A program made the translations under genes and the position numbers. From Erysipelotrichaceae bacterium (GTDB lineage: Bacteria > Bacillota_I > Bacilli_A > Erysipelotrichales > Erysipelotrichaceae): 32,257 bases of DNA. The first letter of the stretch is position 1; each line of letters begins with the position of its first letter. A model generated the notes under the pieces. It worked only from the letters and a program-made list of their open reading frames with translations. It was not told the origin of the DNA and did no database searches. Shown piece after piece: positions 8,507 to 16,070 of this stretch. The stretch is taken from the NCBI GenBank assembly GCA_017473335.1, contig JAFULN010000044.1, positions 1 through 32,257 on the forward strand, written 5' to 3'.

Positions 8507-8518
8507 ACCTGAGCTTTT
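8495..8518 (+). terminator. Intrinsic terminator of the MATE gene
   Basis: Stem GCTCAGG (8495-8501) with CCTGAGC (8508-8514) followed by TTTT. The stop codon lies in the loop. Confidence 0.75.
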
Positions 8519-8530
8519 CTTATGGGATTG

Positions 8531-8539
8531 TGTTATAAT
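8531..8539 (+). promoter_or_regulatory. Extended -10 promoter of the cobalamin riboswitch transcript
   Basis: TGT followed by consensus TATAAT (8534-8539), an extended -10 element. There is no clear -35. Start near 8546, just before the riboswitch fold. Confidence 0.6.
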
Positions 8540-8544
8540 ATGGA

Positions 8545-8705
8545 AGCATACAGGTGTTATCAACTTAATATGGGAACAGGGTATTCCCTGGCTGCCCCAG
8601 CAACCGTGATGCAAACGAACTTCCAAAAGGCCACTGTGATGAATCATGGGAAGGCGGAAAAGTAGGATGAAGCTCAGCCGGAAGACCTGCCTGTTGCAAC
8701 GTGGT
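8545..8705 (+). promoter_or_regulatory. Cobalamin (adenosylcobalamin-type) riboswitch
   Basis: The leader carries the family hallmarks: the conserved GCCACTG (8630-8636) and the B12 box ending in AGACCTGCC (8676-8691), preceded by the CCCTGGCTGCCCCAGCAACC-like region. It lies between an extended -10 promoter and an intrinsic terminator, and the regulated genes are an ECF substrate-binding component and a DUF4430 lipoprotein. Ligand binding is expected to favour the terminator at 8759-8785 and switch the genes off when B12 is plentiful. Whether it prefers adenosyl- or other cobalamins is not resolved. Confidence 0.92.
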
Positions 8706-8725
8706 TTTTTTCTTCTGGGTGAAAG

Positions 8726-8744
8726 AAAGAAGACGCTTCTTTTT
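8726..8744 (+). other. Small hairpin in the riboswitch expression platform
   Basis: AAAGAAG / CTTCTTT with an ACG loop, followed by TT, between the aptamer and the main terminator. It could be part of the switching (anti-terminator) region. Its role is a guess. Confidence 0.3.
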
Positions 8745-8758
8745 GTGTCTTTTTATGT

Positions 8759-8785
8759 GCTCATTTCAGAAGAAATGAGCTTTTT
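8759..8785 (+). terminator. Riboswitch-controlled intrinsic terminator
   Basis: Perfect 9-bp stem GCTCATTTC / GAAATGAGC, loop AGAA, then TTTTT. It lies between the cobalamin aptamer and the ribosome site of the first gene, as expected for a transcriptional off-switch. Confidence 0.85.
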
Positions 8786-8805
8786 GTTTGGAAAGGAGAT
8801 TCTGC

Positions 8806-9315
8806 ATGAAAGTGATGAGTGTAAAAGAGTTGTGTGTCATCGCGATGATGGCTTGCATTGAAGCGGTTGTGTTTTCTTCTTTCTCACACATCCTGTATCT
8901 GGAAGGAATTACGCTGACTGTCTTATTGTTTGCGGTGGTTTTTAAGCGCCGTACTGCTTTTTTAGCTGCAGTAGTATATGGATTAGTCAATATGATTGTC
9001 AGTGGAGTTACGTTATGGTCCATGATGTACTTTCTTATTTATCCTGGTTATACATTGATTTGTTGTGGTCTTAAACCAGTGCTGAAAGAGAATGTACTTC
9101 TTTGGTCATTGTGCTGTGGGATTTTGTCTTTTTCTACAGGACAGATTCTTCAGATTCCATGGATGTTGTTTTCTAAAAGGCTGACCATGATTTACGTTTT
9201 GACAGGACTGAAAACATCATTGATTCAAGGATGTTTGAGTGCTGTCTTCTGTTTTCTTTGTTTCAAAATGCTGAGGGATGTTTTAAAACGAATAGAAAGG
9301 AGATTGAATGTATGA
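8806..9315 (+). CDS. ECF transporter S component, cobalamin-regulated (probable B12 uptake)
   Basis: A 169-residue integral membrane protein with about six hydrophobic spans, the size and pattern of ECF substrate-binding (S) components. These dock onto a shared EcfA-EcfA'-EcfT energising module, which is not in this window. The N terminus (VKELCVIAMMACIEAVVF) and the YPGYTLICCGLKPVLKEN segment resemble S components of the broader family. Placement directly under a cobalamin riboswitch makes cobalamin or a cobalamin precursor the likely substrate. The start at 8806 is fixed by GAAAGGAG seven bases upstream, and an upstream TTG in the same frame overlaps that site. It overlaps the next gene by an ATGA. 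Cobalt transport is an alternative, but no CbiM-like N-terminal metal motif is seen. Confidence 0.8.
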   Translation: MKVMSVKELCVIAMMACIEAVVFSSFSHILYLEGITLTVLLFAVVFKRRTAFLAAVVYGLVNMIVSGVTLWSMMYFLIYPGYTLICCGLKPVLKENVLLWSLCCGILSFSTGQILQIPWMLFSKRLTMIYVLTGLKTSLIQGCLSAVFCFLCFKMLRDVLKRIERRLNV

Positions 9316-9734
9316 AAGCTTTAAAGATGATCATGAGCGTGTGTCTGGTATTTGTATTTTGTGGATGCCAGAAAAACGAGAAGGATGATGCAAGCTTTGA
9401 GTCAGTAAGTATTACTGTAACGATTGTAGATCAGATGACAGAGACTGAACTGTTTCAAGGAGAGATTCATGCGGAAGGCTTAGAACTGACACTGGCGGAT
9501 GTGCTGTTGGCCAATGCTGAAACACTGCAGCTGATAAGTGAAGATGGCACATATGGCTTGCAGATCAATGGTCTGATGGGAGTTGAAACAACAGACTGGA
9601 ATGCGGGTCCTTGGTGGGGCTATTCCTCTGAAAACAATGAAAGCTGTGTAAAGGCTGGTTATTGTGATGGTGCATCAAAGTTAAAAGTAGCTGATGGTGA
9701 TGAATTTACGTTCACATTTTCAACTGGATATTAA
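9312..9734 (+). CDS. DUF4430 (transcobalamin C-terminal-like) lipoprotein
   Basis: An exported 140-residue lipoprotein. A signal sequence ends in a variant lipobox FCGC (Cys19), and the mature part is a single DUF4430-like domain with LTLADVLLANAETL, GLQINGLMGVE, the NAGPWWGYS block and a C-terminal KVADGDEFTFTFSTGY. DUF4430 is related to the C-terminal domain of animal transcobalamin and intrinsic factor. Being second in a B12-riboswitch operon, right after an ECF S component, it is a good candidate for capturing cobalamin at the cell surface and handing it to the transporter. The ATG at 9312 has AAAGGAG upstream and overlaps the previous stop codon. What is seen: lipobox, domain and operon. 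Cobalamin binding is inferred. Confidence 0.82.
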   Translation: MKALKMIMSVCLVFVFCGCQKNEKDDASFESVSITVTIVDQMTETELFQGEIHAEGLELTLADVLLANAETLQLISEDGTYGLQINGLMGVETTDWNAGPWWGYSSENNESCVKAGYCDGASKLKVADGDEFTFTFSTGY

Positions 9735-9740
9735 GTTTTA

Positions 9741-9768
9741 AGAGTTCTGCACGTCAGAACTCTTTTTC
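9741..9768 (+). terminator. Intrinsic terminator of the B12-uptake operon
   Basis: Perfect 9-bp stem AGAGTTCTG / CAGAACTCT with a 5-base loop, followed by TTTT. Confidence 0.85.
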
Positions 9769-9804
9769 TATATTAAAATAAAAAAAGAAGTGAAGGTGTT
9801 CAAC

Positions 9805-10800
9805 ATGAAACGTTTGTTGTGGCTGCATACTGGTGGAACGATTGCCTGTACCCAAAGTGAAGAGGGTTTATCTCCATCTTTTGCATCTTCTACATTGATG
9901 CAGATTTTAGGGAATTTGATTGGACAATATGAAATCTTTACGGAAGATTTATTTACTTTGGACAGTTCAAATATACAGCCTGAAGAATGGGTGATTATTG
10001 CCAAGCGCATTGGTGAAAATGTAGAGAGTTATGATGGGATTGTCGTAACTCATGGAACAGATACCATGGCATATACTGCAAGTGCATTGAGTTTTATGCT
10101 GAAAAACTGTCCGATACCTGTTGTATTGACAGGAAGTCAATTGCCTTTAGATCATCCTTTAAGTGATGGTGTAGATAATCTTCGCTGTGCCTTTGCGATG
10201 GCATCTTCTGATATGCCTGGAGTGTTTGTTGCGTTTAATCGTAAGATTATTTTGGGAACGCGTGCAGTGAAAGTGCGTACGACAAGCTTTGATGCCTTTG
10301 AAAGTGTCAATTATCCTGCTGTTGCAGTGGTTGATTCATCTGGGTTGAGAATTCATGAATTGTTTATTCCTCCAGTGTTTGATGCTTTTGAGCTTTGTAC
10401 CAATCTATGCAAAGAAGTCATGCTGATTAAATTGATTCCTGGAATGAATCCAGCGATTTTGGATGCGATGAAGCCTTTGGGTATCAAAGGTGTTGTGATT
10501 GAAGCCTTTGGAATTGGCGGTTTGTCTTTTGTAAGACGTGATTTCAGTGAAAAGATTTCTCAGCTGATAAATCAGGGAATTGCAGTGGTTGTCTGCAGTC
10601 AGTGTCTTTATGAAAGAGCGGATTTCAGCCGTTATGAAGTAGGTAAAAAAGCTTTGATGAATGGCGTCATTGAAGCGCGTGATATGACCAGTGAAGCCTG
10701 TGTGACAAAATTGATGTGGGCACTGGGACAGACTCACAATCTTTCTAAGGTGAGAGAATTAATGATGAGTAATCTCGTCTATGAGATAGGAAGTGAATAA
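9805..10800 (+). CDS. ansA: Asparaginase, type I (cytoplasmic)
   Basis: Hydrolyses L-asparagine to aspartate and ammonia. It has 331 residues, close to E. coli AnsA, without a signal peptide. The two asparaginase signatures are present: HTGGTIA with the nucleophile Thr (Thr12), and VVTHGTDTMAYTA with the second catalytic Thr-Asp pair (Thr85, Asp86). A late GIKGVVIEAFGIGG block is also typical. I choose the ATG at 9805 because AGGTG sits six bases upstream. An in-frame GTG at 9790 is too close to the preceding A-run. It opens a long co-directional run with a DUF1349 gene and peptidase T, consistent with nitrogen and peptide catabolism. Confidence 0.92.
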   Translation: MKRLLWLHTGGTIACTQSEEGLSPSFASSTLMQILGNLIGQYEIFTEDLFTLDSSNIQPEEWVIIAKRIGENVESYDGIVVTHGTDTMAYTASALSFMLKNCPIPVVLTGSQLPLDHPLSDGVDNLRCAFAMASSDMPGVFVAFNRKIILGTRAVKVRTTSFDAFESVNYPAVAVVDSSGLRIHELFIPPVFDAFELCTNLCKEVMLIKLIPGMNPAILDAMKPLGIKGVVIEAFGIGGLSFVRRDFSEKISQLINQGIAVVVCSQCLYERADFSRYEVGKKALMNGVIEARDMTSEACVTKLMWALGQTHNLSKVRELMMSNLVYEIGSE

Positions 10801-10801
10801 G

Positions 10802-11404
10802 ATGGAACAAAGAATCAGCTTTCTTGAGTGCAGGTGGCTGAATGAACCTGAATTAAAGCTGGTGAAGGATAAGAGTGCAGTGATTTGCAGTGAGCCTCAT
10901 ACAGGATTATGGAATCAGACTTATTACAATGAAACGCACAATAATGCACCTGTTTTATATTTTGAAAATGAAGAAGACATGACATTGACAGTACGTGTGG
11001 ATTTTAAACATAAGAAGCTGTATGATCAGTGTGGCATGGTGGTCTATATTACACCGGACTGCTGGTTTAAGCTGTGTGTTGAATATATTGATGATGTGGC
11101 TTCAAAAGTAACAACCGTTGTTACACAGAATGGATTTTCTGATCAGTCAAGTATGAACATTAGTTCACAGATTCATTTTATGTATTTTAGGATTCATCAC
11201 AGAAATTTCACGTTTTTGGCGCAAAATTCCTTTAATGGAATCCATTTCAAAGATATGCGATTATTTCATTTGGATCCATTGGGTCAAAGATTGAAGATAG
11301 GAGTTTATGTGGCGAGTCCTTATCAGTCTAGCTTTGATGCTAAATTTACAGATTTAATAAAAGAAGACTGCCTGTGGCAGCCTTATCAGGGGGAAAAACA
11401 ATGA
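10802..11404 (+). CDS. DUF1349 domain protein (concanavalin A-like fold)
   Basis: A 200-residue cytoplasmic protein of the DUF1349 family, predicted to form a concanavalin A-like beta sandwich. Visible family features include GLWNQTYYNETHNNAP near residues 35-50, the YDQCGMVVYITPDCWFKLCVEYIDD block in the middle, and KIGVYVASPYQSSFDAKF near the C terminus. There is no signal peptide. The function of the family is not established; sugar binding is an idea based on fold only. The ATG at 10802 directly follows the asparaginase stop codon, and its own stop overlaps peptidase T by an ATGA, so it is translated as part of the same operon. Confidence 0.85.
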   Translation: MEQRISFLECRWLNEPELKLVKDKSAVICSEPHTGLWNQTYYNETHNNAPVLYFENEEDMTLTVRVDFKHKKLYDQCGMVVYITPDCWFKLCVEYIDDVASKVTTVVTQNGFSDQSSMNISSQIHFMYFRIHHRNFTFLAQNSFNGIHFKDMRLFHLDPLGQRLKIGVYVASPYQSSFDAKFTDLIKEDCLWQPYQGEKQ

Positions 11405-12618
11405 GAGTAGAAGAACGTTTAATTAAATATGCTCAGATTGAAACAACATCCAATCCAGAAAGCACAACAGTCCCAAGTAGTGCGTGTCAGTTGAATCTGG
11501 CACATGTACTGGCTCAGGAAATGGCAGAGATGGGATTATCCAATGTGCGTGTGACTGAAACGGGTTATGTGTATGGAACTTTAGTGGGAAATACTAGAAA
11601 AGAAGTTCCTTCAATTGGTTTAATTGCACATATGGATACAGCTCCAGATTATAGTGGAAAAGATGTGAAGCCTCGCATTGTAAAAGCATATGATGGAAGT
11701 CCTTTGTATCTGAATGATACTGTTGTAACGACTGTTGAAGAGTTTCCTGAAATGAAGCGTTTCATTGGAAAAGATTTGATTGTCACAGATGGTACAACTT
11801 TGTTAGGCGCAGATGATAAGGCAGGAATTGCTGAAATATTAACACTTTGTGAAACTCTTTTGGCACATCCTGAAATTGAACATGGAACACTTCAGATAGG
11901 ATTTACTCCAGATGAAGAAATTGGAAGAGGTGCAGATCATTTTGATGTGGCGGGTTTTGGTGCTGATTTTGCCTATACGATTGATGGCGGATGTATCAAT
12001 GGTGTAACCGATGAAACATTTAATGCTGCTGAAGCGAAAGTAGTTGTCAAAGGGGTTGCGGTGCATCCAGGCTCTGCGAAAAATGTCATGATCAACTCGT
12101 TGAATGTTGCCCAGGAATTCCATCATTTACTGCCAGCTACAGAGCGTCCTGAACATACAGAGGGCCGTGAAGGATTCTATCATTTGGACTCAATGAGTGG
12201 GTCTTGTGAAGAAACAAAGATGAGCTATATTCTTAGAAATCATGATTTAGCTCTTTTACAGGATATGAAGAAGCAGATGGAACTGAATGCTCAGCTGATC
12301 AATGAACGTTATGAACGTGAAGTGGTTGAAGTAAAGCTGCGTGATCAGTATTTGAACATGAAAGAAAAGCTGAATGAAGTTCCTTATGTTTGTGAACTGG
12401 CAGAAAAAGCCGTTTACAAGGCTGGCTTTGATGTTGTGCGTGAACCTGCAAGAGGGGGTACAGATGGAAGTACATTGACATTTATGGGACTTCCATGTCC
12501 AAATCTGGGAACTGGCTCTGCCAATTGTCATGGACGTCATGAAGTTGCCTGCATTCAGGAAATGGAAATGATGGTAAAGATTCTTTTGAATCTGGTACAG
12601 GAAGCAGTGAGTGTATGA
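11401..12618 (+). CDS. pepT: Peptidase T (tripeptide aminopeptidase, M20 family)
   Basis: Releases the N-terminal residue from tripeptides in the cytoplasm using two zinc ions. Its 405 residues match the family. Metal and catalytic positions are visible: AHMDTAPD (His77, Asp79), LLGADDKAG (Asp138), TPDEEIGRG (Glu172 base and Glu173 ligand), YTIDGG (Asp194), and a late His in GSANCHGRHE, where most PepT proteins have GGHNFHG, so that loop is divergent while the His is kept. The ATG at 11401 has a GGGGG ribosome site and overlaps the previous stop. It overlaps the following methyltransferase by ATGA. Together with asparaginase and the M18 enzyme it suggests peptide use. Confidence 0.93.
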   Translation: MRVEERLIKYAQIETTSNPESTTVPSSACQLNLAHVLAQEMAEMGLSNVRVTETGYVYGTLVGNTRKEVPSIGLIAHMDTAPDYSGKDVKPRIVKAYDGSPLYLNDTVVTTVEEFPEMKRFIGKDLIVTDGTTLLGADDKAGIAEILTLCETLLAHPEIEHGTLQIGFTPDEEIGRGADHFDVAGFGADFAYTIDGGCINGVTDETFNAAEAKVVVKGVAVHPGSAKNVMINSLNVAQEFHHLLPATERPEHTEGREGFYHLDSMSGSCEETKMSYILRNHDLALLQDMKKQMELNAQLINERYEREVVEVKLRDQYLNMKEKLNEVPYVCELAEKAVYKAGFDVVREPARGGTDGSTLTFMGLPCPNLGTGSANCHGRHEVACIQEMEMMVKILLNLVQEAVSV

Positions 12619-13784
12619 AAGAGACATTAAGTACATTGTTTGAAGCACGTATGGTACGTGCAGTTTTATCACAGCCTAAGAAAAAGGATCAGAAGTATCA
12701 GAAGATAACTTTTAAATGGATTGAAGAAAAGAAACAGTCTGGATATCAGATTGAGTCTTTTACATCTACACAGGTTTTTCATCGCTTTATTTTAGAAATG
12801 GATTTAGTGGATGAACTTTGTAGGGCAATGGAAGATTTTAGACAGTGTCATTGTTTTACTGAGACACAGGAAGCAGCCTTGAAAGTATCTAAAAAGGGTA
12901 AAATCTTTGTGCTGAAACAAGATTTAAAAGAAAAAAGAACAGTGAGTACAGAACATAATCGAAAAAAGAATACATTGCTTCCAGAAGATGAAGTGATTGG
13001 ACCTCTGGTAGATCTGGGAGTCATGAATAAAGAAGGACAAATCATTGCCTCAAAGCGTCAGAAACTGCGTCAGATCAATCGATTTCTAGAACTGGTAGAT
13101 GATTGTTTAAAAGATGCAGATGTATCTAAAAAACTTAGAATTGTTGATTTTGGCTGTGGAAAAAGCTATCTGACATTTATCTTGTATTATTATCTTCATG
13201 AAGTCAGAAAACTGAATGTAGAGATTACAGGATTGGATTTAAAGAAAGATGTCATTGAACACTGCAGGAATGTTGCCAAAAGCTATGGCTATTCTTCTTT
13301 ATACTTTGAAGTGGGTAATGTTGAAAAGTGGAGTGAAGAAGAACCTGTGGATTTGGTGGTTACACTTCATGCCTGTGATACAGCTACAGACTATGCCCTG
13401 TATCATGCAGTGCGTCAAAATGCCAAAGCAATTATGTCTGTACCATGCTGTCACCATGAATTGAGTACTCAGATTGAATCTGAACGATTTGAATCTTTAT
13501 TGAAATATGGCATCATTAAAGAAAGATTGTGTGCTTTATTGAGTGATACTATTCGTGCTCAGGCATTGACTGCCTGTGGTTATCAAACTCAAGTTCTGGA
13601 ATTTATAGATATGGATCATTCACTGAAAAACTTGATGATTCGTGCAGTGAAAAAATCAGTGAATGAATCAGTAAAGAAAAAGGCATTGAATCAGATTGCT
13701 GAAGTATCGAAAGAATTTGCGGCGGATAATACATTAGTTCGCCTTTTGATACAAGATGGAATTTTACCGAATCTGTTTGCATAG
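12615..13784 (+). CDS. Class I SAM-dependent methyltransferase (Methyltransf_32-like)
   Basis: A 389-residue cytoplasmic protein. The N-terminal 140 or so residues are not diagnostic and rich in Lys. The C-terminal half has a Rossmann methyltransferase core with motif I as VDFGCGKSYLTF, an acidic second strand in ITGLDLKKDV, a VVTLHACDTATDYAL block, and SVPCCHHEL with a Cys-Cys-His-His cluster. These match the Methyltransf_32 group (related to GSTCD), whose bacterial members have no firm substrate; RNA or protein are both possible. Translation is coupled to pepT by ATGA. No terminator separates it from the next gene. Methyltransferase fold is confident, substrate unknown. Confidence 0.83.
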   Translation: MKETLSTLFEARMVRAVLSQPKKKDQKYQKITFKWIEEKKQSGYQIESFTSTQVFHRFILEMDLVDELCRAMEDFRQCHCFTETQEAALKVSKKGKIFVLKQDLKEKRTVSTEHNRKKNTLLPEDEVIGPLVDLGVMNKEGQIIASKRQKLRQINRFLELVDDCLKDADVSKKLRIVDFGCGKSYLTFILYYYLHEVRKLNVEITGLDLKKDVIEHCRNVAKSYGYSSLYFEVGNVEKWSEEEPVDLVVTLHACDTATDYALYHAVRQNAKAIMSVPCCHHELSTQIESERFESLLKYGIIKERLCALLSDTIRAQALTACGYQTQVLEFIDMDHSLKNLMIRAVKKSVNESVKKKALNQIAEVSKEFAADNTLVRLLIQDGILPNLFA

Positions 13785-13828
13785 TACGTATAGTGGTGTA
13801 AAATAAAAAAGATGGAAAGGAGAATCTT

Positions 13829-14755
13829 ATGATTTATACTTGTACATTGAATCCGAGTTTGGATTATTACATGAGTTTTGACAACATTGAAAATGGAAGA
13901 CTAAACCGAAGTATTTCTGAGCATTTTGAAGCAGGTGGAAAAGGCATCAATGTGTCCATTGTACTGAACAATCTGCGTATTCCATCACGAGCATTGGGGT
14001 TTGTAGGCGGTTTTACCAAAGATTTCTTTATGGAACATCTGATGCGCTATACGTATATTGAACCAAATTTTACATACATTAAAGGTCATACACGCATTAA
14101 TGTGAAGGCATTTACTGGCGTGGAGACAACATTGAATGCGAAGGGACCTCAGGTAAGTGAAGAAGAAAAACGCATGATGCTTCGACGTGTGGACCGATTG
14201 ACAAATTATGATCTTCTGGTGCTTTCAGGAAGCTGTCCAGATAACTGCTTTGACATGGCTGAAAAGATGATGCAGCATTGTGTTGAAAATGAAGTGAAAA
14301 TTGTATTGGATACCAAGCCATCAACCATGCTTGCATTTTTAAAGTATCGTCCGCTTTTGGTTAAGCCAAATCTGGAAGAGCTGGAAGATATGTTTGAAGA
14401 GCCAATTTTTACTGAAAAAGACATCGTGAAACATGCACGACGCTTAGTAGAGATGGGCGCTGAAAACTGCATCGTTTCTTTAGGTGCAGATGGAGCGATT
14501 CTTGTCAATGAAACAGGTGCTTATAAAAGCAATGTAGTACCTGGAGAAGTGCGTAATACAATTGGTGCCGGAGATAGTGTTGTCGCAGGTTTTTTGATGA
14601 GCTATCTGCGCTCTACGGATATTATTCAGATTTTCCAGTATGCCAGTGCCTGCGGAAGTGCTACAGCCCTTTCTGATACTTTGGCAACACGTGAAGAAGT
14701 AGAGGCAATTGTTGATCAGATTGTCATTACAAAAATTGAGGAGGACAACGAATGA
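13829..14755 (+). CDS. PfkB family sugar-phosphate kinase, 1-phosphofructokinase type
   Basis: Phosphorylates a sugar phosphate, most likely fructose-1-phosphate to fructose-1,6-bisphosphate; tagatose-6-phosphate is the main alternative. The 308-residue protein shows the family N terminus (IYTCTLNPSLDYY), the GGKGINVS substrate motif, VLSGSCPDN, and the C-terminal NTIGAGDSVVAGF signature with the catalytic Asp. No fructose PTS gene or FruR-type regulator lies beside it, unlike common fru operons, so the physiological substrate is uncertain. GGAAAGGAG precedes the ATG at 13829. A possible -10 (TAAAAT, 13799-13804) suggests an internal promoter. The stop overlaps the next gene by ATGA. Confidence 0.85.
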   Translation: MIYTCTLNPSLDYYMSFDNIENGRLNRSISEHFEAGGKGINVSIVLNNLRIPSRALGFVGGFTKDFFMEHLMRYTYIEPNFTYIKGHTRINVKAFTGVETTLNAKGPQVSEEEKRMMLRRVDRLTNYDLLVLSGSCPDNCFDMAEKMMQHCVENEVKIVLDTKPSTMLAFLKYRPLLVKPNLEELEDMFEEPIFTEKDIVKHARRLVEMGAENCIVSLGADGAILVNETGAYKSNVVPGEVRNTIGAGDSVVAGFLMSYLRSTDIIQIFQYASACGSATALSDTLATREEVEAIVDQIVITKIEEDNE

Positions 14756-15351
14756 AAAAAATCTGGATGGCGGCAGTATGTGCTTTGATGCTGCTTGCAG
14801 GCTGTACAAAACAGCCAGAAGTTCAGTTTAAGGAATATGATGTGCCTGAAGGGGACATCAAAACAATTGAAATGATGAATGTTGCGGTTGATATGAGCGG
14901 ATACCGCGGATTTACAGATAAGGAACATGTTTATCGCCGTACGACGATGAAAGAAAGTTTCCGCCTGGTAGATGAACAAGCTTCAGGAATTCTGTATTTT
15001 GGCTATGATACTTGTCCATACTGTTTACAGGTGGTACCGATTTTGAATGATCTGGCTAAGAAATACAATCAGACAGTCTATTACATTGATGTGTACCATA
15101 CTACTGATACGATTTCAGATGCTGATATTGATCGCTATCTCACTGTTTATCGTGATTTTCTATTAGAAGATGAGGGAGAACCTGTCTTTTATGTGCCTCA
15201 GGTCTTTGTGATTGTGAATGGACAGATTATTGATGGTCATACAGGTGCAGTGGATAGTTTTGAGCCAAGCGTACAGACTTCAATGACAGCTGAACAGACA
15301 GAAGAACTTACTTATCTATTGGAATCTATGATTCGTGTTTTGGAGAAATAA
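14752..15351 (+). CDS. Thioredoxin-fold lipoprotein with CPYC motif
   Basis: An exported 199-residue lipoprotein: signal sequence with lipobox LAGC (Cys18), then a linker of about 60 residues, then a thioredoxin-like domain with LYFGYDTCPYCLQV (redox pair Cys88 and Cys91) and the cis-proline loop YVPQVFVIVNGQI. It is likely a surface thiol-disulfide reductase or oxidase. The CPYC motif is the one typical of glutaredoxins, and in bacteriocin-accessory-type proteins as well, which are the closest alternative. It is coupled by ATGA to the PfkB gene and followed two bases later by a cytoplasmic glutaredoxin-like protein, so the two may handle the same redox task on opposite sides of the membrane. 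No integral membrane electron carrier (CcdA/DsbD type) is seen nearby. Confidence 0.8.
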   Translation: MKKIWMAAVCALMLLAGCTKQPEVQFKEYDVPEGDIKTIEMMNVAVDMSGYRGFTDKEHVYRRTTMKESFRLVDEQASGILYFGYDTCPYCLQVVPILNDLAKKYNQTVYYIDVYHTTDTISDADIDRYLTVYRDFLLEDEGEPVFYVPQVFVIVNGQIIDGHTGAVDSFEPSVQTSMTAEQTEELTYLLESMIRVLEK

Positions 15352-15352
15352 G

Positions 15353-15610
15353 ATGAAAAAAATTCAGTTATTTTATCTGGAGCATTGTCCATACTGTAAA
15401 AAGACAAGAAAAGATCTTGAAGCACTATTGAAGCTTGAGAAATATGCACAAGTTCAGATTGAATGGATTGAAGAATCCAAAGAAGCAGAACTTGCGAATC
15501 AGTATGACTATTACTATGTTCCATGTTTCTATGTGGATGGTGTAAAAATGAAGGAAGGGGCACTTGAGTACGATGATGTGCTAGAGGTGCTGGAAGCGGC
15601 TGTTAACTGA
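15353..15610 (+). CDS. Glutaredoxin-like protein
   Basis: A small cytoplasmic protein of 85 residues with the glutaredoxin core: N-terminal IQLFYLEHCPYCKKT (Cys12 and Cys15), cis-proline in YYVPCFYVDG, and a C-terminal ALEYDDVLEVLEAA helix. It probably reduces disulfides or mixed disulfides; whether it uses glutathione or another thiol is unknown. The ATG at 15353 has GGAG seven bases upstream. The frame could extend to 15335, but that start overlaps the previous gene without a ribosome site. Its stop overlaps the next start (TGATG). Confidence 0.83.
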   Translation: MKKIQLFYLEHCPYCKKTRKDLEALLKLEKYAQVQIEWIEESKEAELANQYDYYYVPCFYVDGVKMKEGALEYDDVLEVLEAAVN

Positions 15611-16059
15611 TGTTTTTTAGAAAAAAGATTCAAAAAACAGATGATGTTGTTATACTTAAAGAACTGTTTCGCTATAAGACAAGAGAATATGGAGAAACAG
15701 TTGAAAACATTTATTTTGATATTGTATCCGTACAGTACAATCGTAAAGTAGGCTATTGTGATTTAAGGATGGGGATGAATCCTGATCTTGAAATTCTGGG
15801 ACAGGTAGGATATCACATTGAGGAGAGATATCGCGGTCATCATTTCGCCTATCGAGCATGTGTTCTTTTGTTTGAAAGTGCAAAAGAACTAGGCATGGAA
15901 GAACTATTGATCACATGCAATCCCGACAATATCCCATCACGCAAGACACTGGAAGCTCTTGGCGGAACGCTGAAGGCTATTGTTGACGTCCCAAAAGAAA
16001 ATGTCTGTTACCAAAATGGAGACAGACAAAAATGTATCTTTACCTATCATTTGTCATGA
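15610..16059 (+). CDS. GNAT family N-acetyltransferase
   Basis: A 149-residue protein with a GNAT acetyl-CoA-binding core: GYHIEERYRGHHFAYRACVLL (motif A region with R-G-H-H in place of the usual R-G-x-G) and the ITCNPDNIPSRKTLEALGG block that is common in amino-group acetyltransferases of this type. The C terminus (GDRQKCIFTYHL) resembles predicted acetyltransferases that modify small molecules or proteins. Substrate unknown. Translation is coupled to the glutaredoxin gene by TGATG. It is followed after 11 bases by cardiolipin synthase. Confidence 0.8.
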   Translation: MFFRKKIQKTDDVVILKELFRYKTREYGETVENIYFDIVSVQYNRKVGYCDLRMGMNPDLEILGQVGYHIEERYRGHHFAYRACVLLFESAKELGMEELLITCNPDNIPSRKTLEALGGTLKAIVDVPKENVCYQNGDRQKCIFTYHLS

Positions 16060-16070
16060 GGAGGTATTCC

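Noticed and set aside
8403..8861. Short plus-strand frames across the MATE end and the cobalamin leader
   Set aside because: They overlap the terminator and the conserved riboswitch fold, and have no ribosome sites.
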